Positions 18,739-27,030 of a DNA stretch of 64,000 nucleotides are shown here, piece after piece. A program made the position numbers and the translations under genes. The notes beneath the pieces were generated by a model. It was given only the letters and a program-made list of their open reading frames with translations. It had not been told where the DNA came from and ran no database searches. This DNA comes from Streptomyces carminius. GTDB lineage: Bacteria > Actinomycetota > Actinomycetes > Streptomycetales > Streptomycetaceae. Every line of letters begins with the position of its first letter. Within the stretch, counting starts at the first letter, position 1. Location of the stretch: assembly GCF_002794255.1 (NCBI RefSeq), contig NZ_PGGW01000039.1, positions 124,001 to 188,000 on the forward strand, written 5' to 3'.

Positions 18739-20187
18739 ATGCCCCCGGCGTTCCCGGACGACCGCCCCGCCGACGACCGCCCCACCCCGGCCGCCGGGCC
18801 GCACGCCGTGGTGATCGGCGCAGGCATCGCGGGGCTGACGGCGGCCCGCGCGCTCGCCGACGCCTGTGAGCGGGTCACCGTGCTCGACCGCGACGTCCTG
18901 CCCGCCGTCCCGGCACCCCGCCGGGGCACCCCGCAGAGCCGCCACCTGCACGTCCTGCTCGCGCGCGGCGCCGAGGCCCTGGACGAGCTGTTCCCCGGCT
19001 TCCTGGACGAGCTGGCCGAGGCCGGAGCCGTACGCGCCGACACCCAGGGCGACGCCCACTGGTACTTCGACGGCCACCACGTCCGCCGGGCGCCCTCCGG
19101 GCTGTTCTCGTACGGCCTGAGCCGACCCCTGCTGGAACACCGGGTGCGCGAGCGCGTCACCGGCCTCGGCAACGTCACGCTCATGCCCTCGACCGAGGTG
19201 CTCGGCCCGGTCACCACCCCCGACCGCACCCGGATCACGGGCGTACGGACGCGTCCACTCCCCGACGGCACCGACGGCACCGGCGGCACCGACGCCGCCG
19301 GGGAGACGGTGCTCGACGCGGACCTCGTCGTCGACGCCGCCGGCCGCGGCTCCCGCACCCTGCACTGGCTGACGGAACTGGGCCACCCGCTGCCCGCGAA
19401 GACGGAGGTCCGCGCCGACATCGTCTACGTCACCCGCCACTTCCGGCGCGAACCCCACCACCTCGGCGGCCGGAAGGCCGCGGCGATCGTGGGCTATCCC
19501 GGGCACCCGCGCTCGGGAGCCCTGATCACCGTGGAGGGGGACCGCTTCGCGGTCGTCCTCGCGGGCCAGTACGGCGAGGAGCCCCCGACCGACGAGGCGG
19601 GCATGCTGGCCTACGCCGAGAGCCTGGCCGGACCCGACGTGGCCGAGGTGCTGCGCACCGCCGAACCGCTGGACGAGCCCGCGCGGACGCGCTACCCCGC
19701 CAGCGTCCGCCACCACTACGAGAAGCTGGACCGCCACCTCGGCGGTTTCCTCGTCACGGGCGACGCCCTGTGCACCTTCAACCCGGCCTACGGCCAGGGC
19801 ATGACGGCGGCGGCCCTGGAGGCACTGCTGCTGCGCCGCCTCCTGGCCGAGGGCCCCGGGCCCGGCCCCGGCCCCGATCCCCACGACCTCCCCCGGCGCT
19901 TCTTCCGCGCCGCCGCGAAGGCGGTCGACACCCCGTGGCTGCTCGCCGCGGGCGGCGACCTGCGCTTCCCCGAGGCGGAGGGGCGGCGCGGACCGGCCGA
20001 CGTCCTGCTCGACCGCTACCTCACCCGCTACCGCGCCGCGGCCTCCGTCGACGCCGCGCTGGGGCGGACGTTCCTGCGCGTCGTCCACATGGTCGAGCCG
20101 CCCACCGCGCTCCTGGCCCCCGGCCGGGTGCTGCGCGCGCTGCGCGCCGCCCGCCGGGCCACCGCCCCCGGAACGGCCGGAGGCTGA
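18739..20187 (+). CDS. FAD-dependent oxidoreductase/monooxygenase
   Basis: The predicted 482-residue flavoprotein has the N-terminal dinucleotide-binding motif VVIGAGIAGLTAARAL (about residues 23-38), then a GTPQSRHLHVLLARG segment typical of the geranylgeranyl-reductase/PHBH-like family. The second FAD motif is GFLVTGDALCTFNPAYGQGM at about residues 335-354, where the GD contacts the ribityl chain. Relatives are hydroxylases or reductases of hydrophobic substrates. The substrate is not predictable and no biosynthetic neighbours are present. The ATG at 18739 follows GGAG by seven bases. It is convergent with the next small membrane gene. Confidence 0.88.
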   Translation: MPPAFPDDRPADDRPTPAAGPHAVVIGAGIAGLTAARALADACERVTVLDRDVLPAVPAPRRGTPQSRHLHVLLARGAEALDELFPGFLDELAEAGAVRADTQGDAHWYFDGHHVRRAPSGLFSYGLSRPLLEHRVRERVTGLGNVTLMPSTEVLGPVTTPDRTRITGVRTRPLPDGTDGTGGTDAAGETVLDADLVVDAAGRGSRTLHWLTELGHPLPAKTEVRADIVYVTRHFRREPHHLGGRKAAAIVGYPGHPRSGALITVEGDRFAVVLAGQYGEEPPTDEAGMLAYAESLAGPDVAEVLRTAEPLDEPARTRYPASVRHHYEKLDRHLGGFLVTGDALCTFNPAYGQGMTAAALEALLLRRLLAEGPGPGPGPDPHDLPRRFFRAAAKAVDTPWLLAAGGDLRFPEAEGRRGPADVLLDRYLTRYRAAASVDAALGRTFLRVVHMVEPPTALLAPGRVLRALRAARRATAPGTAGG

Positions 20188-20210
20188 CCGCCCCGGCCCG
20201 TCCTCCGGCA

Positions 20211-20561
20211 CTACTCCCGGTACACCGGCGGCTCGGTGGCCGCCAGCCAGGCCAGCCCGCCCCACACCAGCGCCGCCGCCACGGCCAGCGCCGCACCGGC
20301 CGACAGCGCACTCCGTACCCCGGCGCGCTCCACCCGGCCGTCCAGCACGCGGTGCGTCAGCAGCAGGACGGCGACGGCGGCGGCGGGCACGCCGAGCACC
20401 AGCAGCGGCAGCTCGACGTAGAGCACGCTCGGATCCCGGCCCTCGCCCTCGAAGCCGCCCATGAGATGGCGTTCGGCGCCGATCGTCCACGCGACCAGCC
20501 CCGTGCCCGCGCCGAGCCCTGCCAGGTATCCGGCCTCGGCCGGTACGGTCCGTCTCCCCAT
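20211..20561 (-). CDS. Small membrane protein of unknown function
   Basis: This 116-residue protein has three predicted membrane segments: AGYLAGLGAGTGLVAWTIG, LPLLVLGVPAAAVAVLLLT and SALSAGAALAVAAALVWGGL. No family was recognised. The ATG at 20561 gives a sensible N terminus, but no purine-rich ribosome binding site is visible, so the start is uncertain. The gene lies 24 bp from the convergent oxidoreductase gene. Confidence 0.6.
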   Translation of the reverse strand: MGRRTVPAEAGYLAGLGAGTGLVAWTIGAERHLMGGFEGEGRDPSVLYVELPLLVLGVPAAAVAVLLLTHRVLDGRVERAGVRSALSAGAALAVAAALVWGGLAWLAATEPPVYRE

Positions 20562-20707
20562 ACGGGGAGGACGCGGGCCCCGGGCCCGGAAGTTCCCGCT
20601 CACCTGCGTGTTTCCCGCCGGCCCCCTGCCGGATCGCCTGCCGGGCCCCCGCTGCGTTCCCCGCCGCGCCCCTGCCCCGCGCTCCTGCCCCGGGCGCCGT
20701 TCCGCCG

Positions 20708-20713
20708 TAGGCT
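20708..20713 (+). promoter_or_regulatory. Putative -10 box of a leaderless HAD phosphatase transcript
   Basis: TAGGCT is separated by seven bases from the GTG at 20721, with no ribosome binding site between, the pattern expected for a leaderless mRNA. Confidence 0.45.
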
Positions 20714-20720
20714 GGTGCGG

Positions 20721-21359
20721 GTGATCAGAGCCGTCGCCTTCGACATCGGCGAGACCCTCGTCCGCGACGACCGGTACTGGGCGGGCTGGGCCGACTGGCT
20801 CGGCGTGCCCCGGCACACCATGGCCGCCCTGGTCGGCGCCGTCGTCGGGCAGGGCCGGGACAGCGGCGACGCCCTGCGGCTGCTGCGGCCGGGCATCGAC
20901 ATCGGCGCCGAGTACCGCGCCCGGGAGGCCGCCGGGCGCGGCGAGCACCTGGACGAGAGCGACCTCCACCCCGACGTCCGCCCCGCCCTGACGGCGCTGC
21001 GCGAGGCCGGGTTCCGCGTCGTCGTCGCCGGGAACCAGACCGCCCGCGCCGGGCAGCTCCTGCGCGCCCTCGACCTCCCGGCCGACGCCGTCGCCACCTC
21101 GGAGGAGTGGGGCGTGGCCAAGCCCTCGGCCGGCTTCTACGCCCGCGTCACCGAACTCGCCGATGCCGCCCCGCAAGAGATCGTGTACGTCGGCGACCAC
21201 CCGGTCAACGACGTGGCCCCGGCCAAGGCGTACGGCCTGCGCGTCGCCCATCTGCGGCGCGGGCCCTGGGGCCACCTGTGGGCCGGCACCCCCGAGACCG
21301 AGCCCGCCGACTGGCACCTCGACTCCCTGCACGACCTGCGGGGTCTGATCACGTCCTGA
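20721..21359 (+). CDS. HAD-family hydrolase
   Basis: The predicted 212-residue cytoplasmic phosphatase-like protein has motif I AFDIGETLV (nucleophile Asp8; the second acidic position of the usual DxDxT is Gly), motif III Lys in VAKPSAGFY at about residue 135, and motif IV YVGDHPVNDV at about 157-166. This is the subgroup close to haloacid dehalogenases and phosphoglycolate phosphatases. The substrate is not predictable. An in-frame GTG at 20715 is an alternative start. It ends before a strong bidirectional hairpin. Confidence 0.88.
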   Translation: MIRAVAFDIGETLVRDDRYWAGWADWLGVPRHTMAALVGAVVGQGRDSGDALRLLRPGIDIGAEYRAREAAGRGEHLDESDLHPDVRPALTALREAGFRVVVAGNQTARAGQLLRALDLPADAVATSEEWGVAKPSAGFYARVTELADAAPQEIVYVGDHPVNDVAPAKAYGLRVAHLRRGPWGHLWAGTPETEPADWHLDSLHDLRGLITS

Positions 21360-21389
21360 CCCCACACTCGCCCGCCACCCACCACACAT

Positions 21390-21427
21390 GGAGGCGGCCT
21401 CCCGGGATCTCCCGGAAGGCCGCCTCC
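21390..21427. terminator. Bidirectional hairpin terminator between convergent genes
   Basis: Arms GGAGGCGGCCT (21390-21400) and AGGCCGCCTCC (21417-21427) pair perfectly, and the inner CCGGGA/TCCCGG nearly extends the stem. It sits between the HAD gene and the oppositely oriented excalibur gene, ideal for ending both transcripts. Confidence 0.82.
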
Positions 21428-21458
21428 GTGCGCCTCCGCCGACCGCTGCCGCGGCCGG

Positions 21459-21884
21459 TCAGTCCGTGGCGCGGCGCCTGCGGGCCGCGACCAGCCCGAC
21501 CCCGGCCAGCAGCACGGCCACACCCGCCCCGGCGATGTAGGGCGTGGTGTCATCACCGCCGGTCTCGGCCAGTTCCGTGCCGTCCTGCTCCTGGCCCGTG
21601 CTCTCCTCGACGCCGGACGACTCCTCGCCGCCCTTGCTCTCGTCCTCCGCCGGGGCCGGGACGAAGTCGGCCGGCGGCTTGTCACAACCGACACCGTCCC
21701 TGTCGCGGTCCAGCTTGGGGGCGTAGTGCGAGCTGCTCTCCGGGATGTTGGAGTGACCGGCCTCGTAGGCGGCGGTGCAGTTCTCGAACGGGTTTCCCCC
21801 GCCGTGGGCGGAGGCGGTGACGGACGGCAGGACGGCCAGCGCCAGAGCGCTGACGGCGACGGCGGCGGGCTTGATGAGCTTCAC
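21459..21884 (-). CDS. Excalibur calcium-binding domain protein with LAxTG sorting signal
   Basis: The predicted 141-residue cell-wall protein has a signal peptide (residues 1-26, ending SVTASA), an excalibur domain (about 29-70) with the calcium-binding-like DRDRDGVGCDKP and paired cysteines Cys36 and Cys67, an acidic Ser/Glu-rich stalk, and a sortase signal: LAETG (105-109), a hydrophobic segment and RRRR at the C terminus. LAxTG is the motif used by Streptomyces class E sortases, so the protein is probably anchored covalently to peptidoglycan. The GTG at 21884 follows AAGGGG. No sortase gene is in the window. Confidence 0.88.
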   Translation of the reverse strand: MKLIKPAAVAVSALALAVLPSVTASAHGGGNPFENCTAAYEAGHSNIPESSSHYAPKLDRDRDGVGCDKPPADFVPAPAEDESKGGEESSGVEESTGQEQDGTELAETGGDDTTPYIAGAGVAVLLAGVGLVAARRRRATD

Positions 21885-22055
21885 GTTGGTGCCCCTTGTT
21901 GAACCGGAAACGAACTTGCGTCGCCGAACGTATCCGCTCCGTCCCGCTCCGTCAGGAGAACTCGCGCACGGTGATGAGAACGTGACCATCCGTCAAGCGC
22001 GCCGAACGAGCCACGCGCGGGAAAGACGACGTCGACGGCGTCGCCCCCTGGCACA

Positions 22056-22790
22056 GTGACGGAACCACATCGGGTGAACGATGGAACGGATGCCGAGTTG
22101 ACCACAGCCGCGGACGTACCGCTGATCCGGATGAGCGGGGTGTGCAGGGCGTACCGCTCCGCCGCCGAGACCGTGTGGGCGGCGCGGGACGTGGAGTTCA
22201 CCGCCCGGGCGGGGGAGTTCGTGTGCGTCCACGGCGCCAGCGGCTCCGGCAAGTCGACGCTGCTGAACCTGCTGGCCGGCCTGGATCTCCCCGACTCCGG
22301 TGAGATCCGGGTCGGCGACGTCGACGTGGGCACGGCCGACGAGGCCCGGCGCGCCGCGTTACGCCTGCGCACCGTCGGCGTCGTGTTCCAGGAGCACAAC
22401 CTGATCGAGGAGTTCACCGCCGCGGAGAACGTCGCGCTGCCGCTGGAGGCGCGCGGCCTCCCGGTCGGCGAGGCGCACGAGGAAGCGCTGGCGCAACTGG
22501 CCCGCGTCGGTCTGTCCGGGCCGGCGGACCGGCTGCCGTGGCAGCTCTCCGGCGGTCAGCGGCAGCGGGTGGGCGTGGCACGGGCGCTGACCGGGCGGCG
22601 GGAGATCCTGCTGGCGGACGAGCCGACCGGCGCGCTGGACTCGGCGGCCACCCGGGACCTGTTCGGGCTGTTCCGGGAGCTGTGCGACGAGGGCGTGCTG
22701 GCCGTGGTCTGCTCGCACGACCCGCGCTGCCGCGAGTACGCCGACACCGTCCACGAGGTCGTCGACGGCCGGCTGGAATTCCGTTCGTGA
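22056..22790 (+). CDS. ABC transporter ATP-binding protein (MacB/LolD type)
   Basis: The predicted 244-residue ATPase has Walker A GASGSGKST (60-68), Q-loop VVFQEHNLIEEF, signature LSGGQRQRVGVARAL (about 163-177), Walker B ILLADEP and the H-loop VCSHDPRC. The EHNLIEEFTAAENV sequence places it in the LolD/MacB-like group that works with FtsX-type permeases. The downstream permease gene overlaps its stop codon (GTGA), so the two form one exporter. The GTG at 22056 is the longest start; GTG at 22074 is an alternative, and no strong ribosome binding site distinguishes them. Substrate unknown: lipid, peptide or antibiotic export are typical. Confidence 0.93.
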   Translation: MTEPHRVNDGTDAELTTAADVPLIRMSGVCRAYRSAAETVWAARDVEFTARAGEFVCVHGASGSGKSTLLNLLAGLDLPDSGEIRVGDVDVGTADEARRAALRLRTVGVVFQEHNLIEEFTAAENVALPLEARGLPVGEAHEEALAQLARVGLSGPADRLPWQLSGGQRQRVGVARALTGRREILLADEPTGALDSAATRDLFGLFRELCDEGVLAVVCSHDPRCREYADTVHEVVDGRLEFRS

Positions 22791-25447
22791 ACCCCATGGA
22801 GACCGCCGAACCCATCGACACCGCGAGGGCTTCCAGGAACGTGCGAGTACCTGACCGGATGACATCCGCCGACCAGTTCCGCCTGACGCTCCGGCTGGCC
22901 CGGCGGCTGGCGCGCTCCCGGGCACTGGCCCGGTCGGTGGCGGTCGTGTTCGTCGCCGCGTTGCTGGTGATGGCGATGTTCGTCACCCTGCGGACCCTGT
23001 CCCTCTCGGGTGACCAGGTCGCCGACGGCCAACTGGGCCGGTTCGACGCGCGGGTCGGCTACGGCAGCGGAGTGGTCCTGCCACCGGGTGACGACACGTT
23101 CGTCACGGAGCTGAGGACCCGGGTGCGGGAAGCCGGTGTCACCGGTGCCGAGGTCGTGCTCAGCGCCACCGACGTCCAGCTCGACACCACGCCGGCCCGC
23201 GACGTGACGGCGCTGGAGACCGACTGGGCCGCCCGGCCGTACCCCGCGCGGTACGAGCTGCTGTCGGGGCGGTGGCCGAGCCGTCCCGGCGAGGCGGTCG
23301 TGACCGAACCGGACGATGTGCGGACTCCGGCGGGCGAGATCCTCACAGTGCTCGGCGGCGTACGGCTGAAGGTCGTCGGCACCGCCGACGACCGGAGCGC
23401 GAGCACGACGAACCTGCTGCTCGGACCGGGCACCTGGGCCGGGCTCGACCCCGCCCTGACCGAGGGGTTCCCGGTGCTGGGCGCCCAGCCGGACCTGACG
23501 TGGTCCGGGGAGCGGCAGCGGGCGGTCGTCGACGCGTTCACCGCCGCGGCGCGTTCCTGGGAGCAGGACCGGGCACCGGACCGGGGCGGTGCCGACTCCG
23601 GACCCGCCGAATCCGTCGGGCGGGACGCCGTGGCCGCCACCCTGACCACCAGGGACGAGCTGTCGGTGCGGCCGGAGAAGACGTGGATCGAGAAGACCCC
23701 GGCCGGCTACACCGTCCCCTCCCTGCTGGTGCCCGCGGCGGCGGTCCTGCTGTTGTTCGGGATGAACGACCGCCGCTTCCGGCGCACCACGGGCTCCCTG
23801 GTGTCCGTGGGCGTCCCCCGGACGGTGGCGGCGGCCGGGCAGGTCCTGGCCGCGCTGGCCTGGGCGCTGGGGGCGGCGCTCTGCGGGGCGCTGGCCGGTG
23901 TCGCGGCGGGCATCGGGGGCCGTGCGCTCATCTCCCACCTGCGCGACCGTCCCGCGGGACCGCTCGACGACCTCACGACGCCCGTACTGCGCCTGCTCGC
24001 GGTGATCCTGCTGACCGGGCTGGCAGCCGGAGCGATCCTTCTCCGTTCCCGGCGCGAGGCGTCCGTCCGGCCGTACCGCGAGGACCGTGACGCTCCCGCG
24101 TCCGAGCCGGATTCCCCCCGGCCCTCCCGCCTGGCCCGCCATGCCCGGCATCTGTCGGCCGTCGCTGCGTGGTGCGCCGTGGTGGTGTACGCGACCCGGG
24201 TCGATTCACCGGCCGACGCCATGATCCTGACCGGAATCGTGACCGCCGCGGTGCTGCTGGTCGTCCCCGATGTCTTCGGCGGGATGCTGCGGCTCCTGCC
24301 GGAGAACGGTCCGCGCCGTCGGCTGGTACGCCGCCGGCTGGCCGCCGACCGGCGCAGGGCCTGCGCCGCCCTGGCGGTGCTCACGGTGCTGTCCGGTGCC
24401 TCGCTGGGCTATCTCGCCCTGCTGGACACCCTGATCCGCACGGCGGACAAGCAGTCGTACCCCTCCGTGCTCCCCGGGCAGGTACTGCTCGCCGGTCACG
24501 GGAGCGACACCTTCCCGCCGGACGAGGCGCTGCTGCGTACGGTCGAGCGGTCCGGCGCGGTCGAGGGCCTGCCCCGTACGGAGGTGCGATACCTGATGGC
24601 CGGCGGTGCCGACAACCCGCGGATGGCCGTTCGGGAGGGTAGCGACGGCAGCCTGCTCGCGGCGGAGACCTCCGGTCAGGTCGAGCGGCTGCTCGGCCTC
24701 CGGCTCGACCGCGCCCAGGCCTCCCTGCTGCGTGACGGCGGCCTGCTGGTCTGGGCGGACGAGTCCGGTGCCCCCACCGGGAGGGACGCGCGCGTCCGGC
24801 TCACCGTCCGGCAGGGGGACGAGGTCCTGCGCGGCGGCGTCGAACTGCCCGCGGCCACGGTCGATCCCGTACCGGCCCGCTGGCGGGCCGGCTCCGACGG
24901 GATCATGCTGCGCTCGACCGCGCACGCGCTGGAGCTGCCGATCCAGTCACAGGGGCCGGTCATGGTCACCGGTGTCTCCGGCGAGCAGGCACATGCCCTG
25001 CAGCAGGCCGTCGTCGACGCCGGAATGGACGCGGGCGCCGTCCTGATCCACGTGCCGCCGGAGGACCCGGTGCCCCCGGCCGCGCTGCTGGCCACCGCGG
25101 CGGGGCTGGTGCTCCTGGCCCTCGCCGCGGTCCTGGCCGCCACCCGAAGCCAGACCCGCATCCTGCGGGGCTATCTGGCTCAACTGGTCGCCGTGGGCAT
25201 CCCCCCGCGCTGGGCGCGGGACGTCCTGCTCTGCCAGCACGGGGTTCTGCTGGCGATGAGCTCCCTGCTCGGCCTGGTGATCGCCGTGGTGCCGAGCACG
25301 GTCCTCGCCGCGCGGATCTCCGGCTTCGTCCTGAGCCTCCCGTGGTGGCAGTTGGGCGTGCTCGCCGCGGCGATCCACCTCGCCGCCCTCCTGGCCGCCC
25401 TCCACTCCGTCCGCCGGCTCCGCGTCACCGAGGCCCGGTCCGGCTGA
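22787..25447 (+). CDS. FtsX-like permease of an ABC exporter
   Basis: The predicted 886-residue membrane protein starts with a cytoplasmic region and first membrane helix (VAVVFVAALLVMAMFVTL), followed by a large extracytoplasmic domain. Two FtsX-like clusters of hydrophobic helices come next, around residues 305-430 (including SLLVPAAAVLLLFGMNDRRF) and at the C terminus (about 760-880). The duplicated plan is typical of actinobacterial FtsX/MacB-like permeases. It is translationally coupled to the ATPase gene by a four-base overlap; ATG codons at 22796 and 22859 are other possible starts. Confidence 0.88.
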   Translation: MNPMETAEPIDTARASRNVRVPDRMTSADQFRLTLRLARRLARSRALARSVAVVFVAALLVMAMFVTLRTLSLSGDQVADGQLGRFDARVGYGSGVVLPPGDDTFVTELRTRVREAGVTGAEVVLSATDVQLDTTPARDVTALETDWAARPYPARYELLSGRWPSRPGEAVVTEPDDVRTPAGEILTVLGGVRLKVVGTADDRSASTTNLLLGPGTWAGLDPALTEGFPVLGAQPDLTWSGERQRAVVDAFTAAARSWEQDRAPDRGGADSGPAESVGRDAVAATLTTRDELSVRPEKTWIEKTPAGYTVPSLLVPAAAVLLLFGMNDRRFRRTTGSLVSVGVPRTVAAAGQVLAALAWALGAALCGALAGVAAGIGGRALISHLRDRPAGPLDDLTTPVLRLLAVILLTGLAAGAILLRSRREASVRPYREDRDAPASEPDSPRPSRLARHARHLSAVAAWCAVVVYATRVDSPADAMILTGIVTAAVLLVVPDVFGGMLRLLPENGPRRRLVRRRLAADRRRACAALAVLTVLSGASLGYLALLDTLIRTADKQSYPSVLPGQVLLAGHGSDTFPPDEALLRTVERSGAVEGLPRTEVRYLMAGGADNPRMAVREGSDGSLLAAETSGQVERLLGLRLDRAQASLLRDGGLLVWADESGAPTGRDARVRLTVRQGDEVLRGGVELPAATVDPVPARWRAGSDGIMLRSTAHALELPIQSQGPVMVTGVSGEQAHALQQAVVDAGMDAGAVLIHVPPEDPVPPAALLATAAGLVLLALAAVLAATRSQTRILRGYLAQLVAVGIPPRWARDVLLCQHGVLLAMSSLLGLVIAVVPSTVLAARISGFVLSLPWWQLGVLAAAIHLAALLAALHSVRRLRVTEARSG

Positions 25448-25490
25448 GGTCCGGTTGGGCCGGGCCCCGGCGGCGGGGGACCGGCCCGCA

Positions 25491-25901
25491 CTATGCGGCG
25501 GGCTGCCTGCGGGCGAGCCGGTAGACGAGGTACGTCAGGCCGAGGATGACGTCCACGGCCACCCACAGGGCGATGATCAGTCCGACACCGATCGCGGTGC
25601 CGACGTCCCCGGCGCCCTCGCAAAGCTCCAGTTCCTTGCCGGTGAGTCCGGCGCACCCGGCCGGGGTGCCGCTGTTCCCGGCGATCCCCGTGATGATCCA
25701 GACCAGGAACAGCGCCTGGACGGCCAGGAAGAACCAGAAGAAGACGCGGTGCCGCTTCCGCGCCGGGCGCGTCGGCGCGTACTCGGGAGGTGGCCCGTTC
25801 CACAGGGGCGGCTGAGCGGGCGGGGCGGGAACGCCGGAGCCGCCTGGAGGCCGGGACTGGGAGGACGACTGGTTGTGCCGGGAGGGGCGGAGCCTGCTCA
25901 T
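25491..25901 (-). CDS. Small membrane protein with proline-rich N terminus
   Basis: This predicted 136-residue protein has a hydrophilic, Pro/Ser/Gln-rich N terminus (about 45 residues) and two membrane segments: VFFWFFLAVQALFLVWIITG and GTAIGVGLIIALWVAVDVIL. The intervening loop has two cysteines (GCAG and LCEG). Homologues are common in Streptomyces without known function. AAGGAG lies seven bases before the ATG. It converges on the ABC exporter genes with a gap of 43 bp. Confidence 0.82.
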   Translation of the reverse strand: MSRLRPSRHNQSSSQSRPPGGSGVPAPPAQPPLWNGPPPEYAPTRPARKRHRVFFWFFLAVQALFLVWIITGIAGNSGTPAGCAGLTGKELELCEGAGDVGTAIGVGLIIALWVAVDVILGLTYLVYRLARRQPAA

Positions 25902-26156
25902 TCTCTGCTCCTTGCATCTATTAAGCCCATATTGCTCCCGAAATGCCGGAAACGGAACAGGGAGTGCCGTGGCCGAAAGGTCGCATCCTCCGGTGCGCCG
26001 AGTCGGGTCCTGGGCGGTGGCCGCGGAGTTCTCAGCCGTTTCCTTGCCTCGGCCCTCCCAGGGGCGACCCCGGGGAGCATCCGAAGGGGGGACAGCGGTG
26101 GGCGCCAGGTGACGGGGCCCGGTACGAGACCCTGTGCCGCCCCCGGCACCCGGCCC

Positions 26157-26825
26157 TCAGGCGGGGCGCTCGGCCATGACGACCACGCTCGGCCCGCTGT
26201 GCTCGTCCGCGGGGAGCCGAAGTTCGGCGACCGGACGCAGTCCGGCCTGCTCGATCAGGTCCACGAGCTGTTCCGGCCGCCACTTGTGCGTCGTCCAGCG
26301 AACGCGCACACCTCCGTAGGCCTCGGTGCGCACCGTGTCCTCGTCGCCGACGTGTGTCCCGGTGATGAAGTGGCCGCCCGGCTTCAGGGCACGCGCGAAC
26401 AGGGCGAGGACCTGGGGAAGGACGTCGCGGGGGAGGTTGAACAGCGACCACCACCCGAGTACGCCCCCCAGGGACGCCTCCGCCAGGTCGAGGTCGGTGG
26501 CGGACGCGACGCTGAAGCGGCACTGCGGATGAAGACGGCGCGCGTTCTCGATCATGCGGGGCGAGAGATCGACCCCGGACACGTCGAGCCCGCGTTCGGC
26601 GAGGTAGGCGGTCACCGTCCCGGGCCCGCAGCCGACGTCGAGGACGGGACCGAGCCCGCTCACCGTGTCGGCGAAGGCGTCGATCGACGCCTTGAGCCAC
26701 GGATGGCTGCGGATGTCGCCGACTCCCGTCGTCACCACCATGTGGGCGTAGTTGTCGGCCACCCGGTCATAGGACTCACGGACCACGTCGAGATCGGCCG
26801 GGCGGTCGATGCGGGGTGTGGGCAT
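26157..26825 (-). CDS. Class I SAM-dependent methyltransferase
   Basis: The predicted 222-residue cytoplasmic enzyme has the SAM-binding motif I GPVLDVGCGPGTVTAYLAER (about residues 48-67), an acidic post-I residue in GVDLSPRMIENAR, and the post-II FNLPRDVLPQVLALFARALK-type segment. Relatives methylate small molecules. The substrate is not predictable. The ATG at 26825 begins the conserved N terminus; the upstream extension in the same frame lacks similarity to the family. A TATTGT box six bases upstream suggests a leaderless mRNA. Confidence 0.88.
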   Translation of the reverse strand: MPTPRIDRPADLDVVRESYDRVADNYAHMVVTTGVGDIRSHPWLKASIDAFADTVSGLGPVLDVGCGPGTVTAYLAERGLDVSGVDLSPRMIENARRLHPQCRFSVASATDLDLAEASLGGVLGWWSLFNLPRDVLPQVLALFARALKPGGHFITGTHVGDEDTVRTEAYGGVRVRWTTHKWRPEQLVDLIEQAGLRPVAELRLPADEHSGPSVVVMAERPA

Positions 26826-26831
26826 CGGCCA

Positions 26832-26837
26832 ACAATA
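26832..26837 (-). promoter_or_regulatory. Putative -10 box of a leaderless methyltransferase transcript
   Basis: On the minus strand TATTGT is followed by six bases and the ATG at 26825, without a ribosome binding site, as seen for several other genes in the window. Confidence 0.5.
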
Positions 26838-27030
26838 GGGTGGTGGTCCTGGGGAACGTCGGCCCAACTGCCAAATCACACAGGGGACTTCAGCGGGCAG
26901 GGGGCCGTGGCCTCCGTGCCGGAGTCCTCCGTGCGGTGGCTCGTGACCGCGCGAGCGCACCGGTTGCTTCGGCGCCCGGTGGCTGTGCGGCGTGCCACGA
27001 GGGGCCCTGGCCGTCGAGGCGGTGCGTCAG

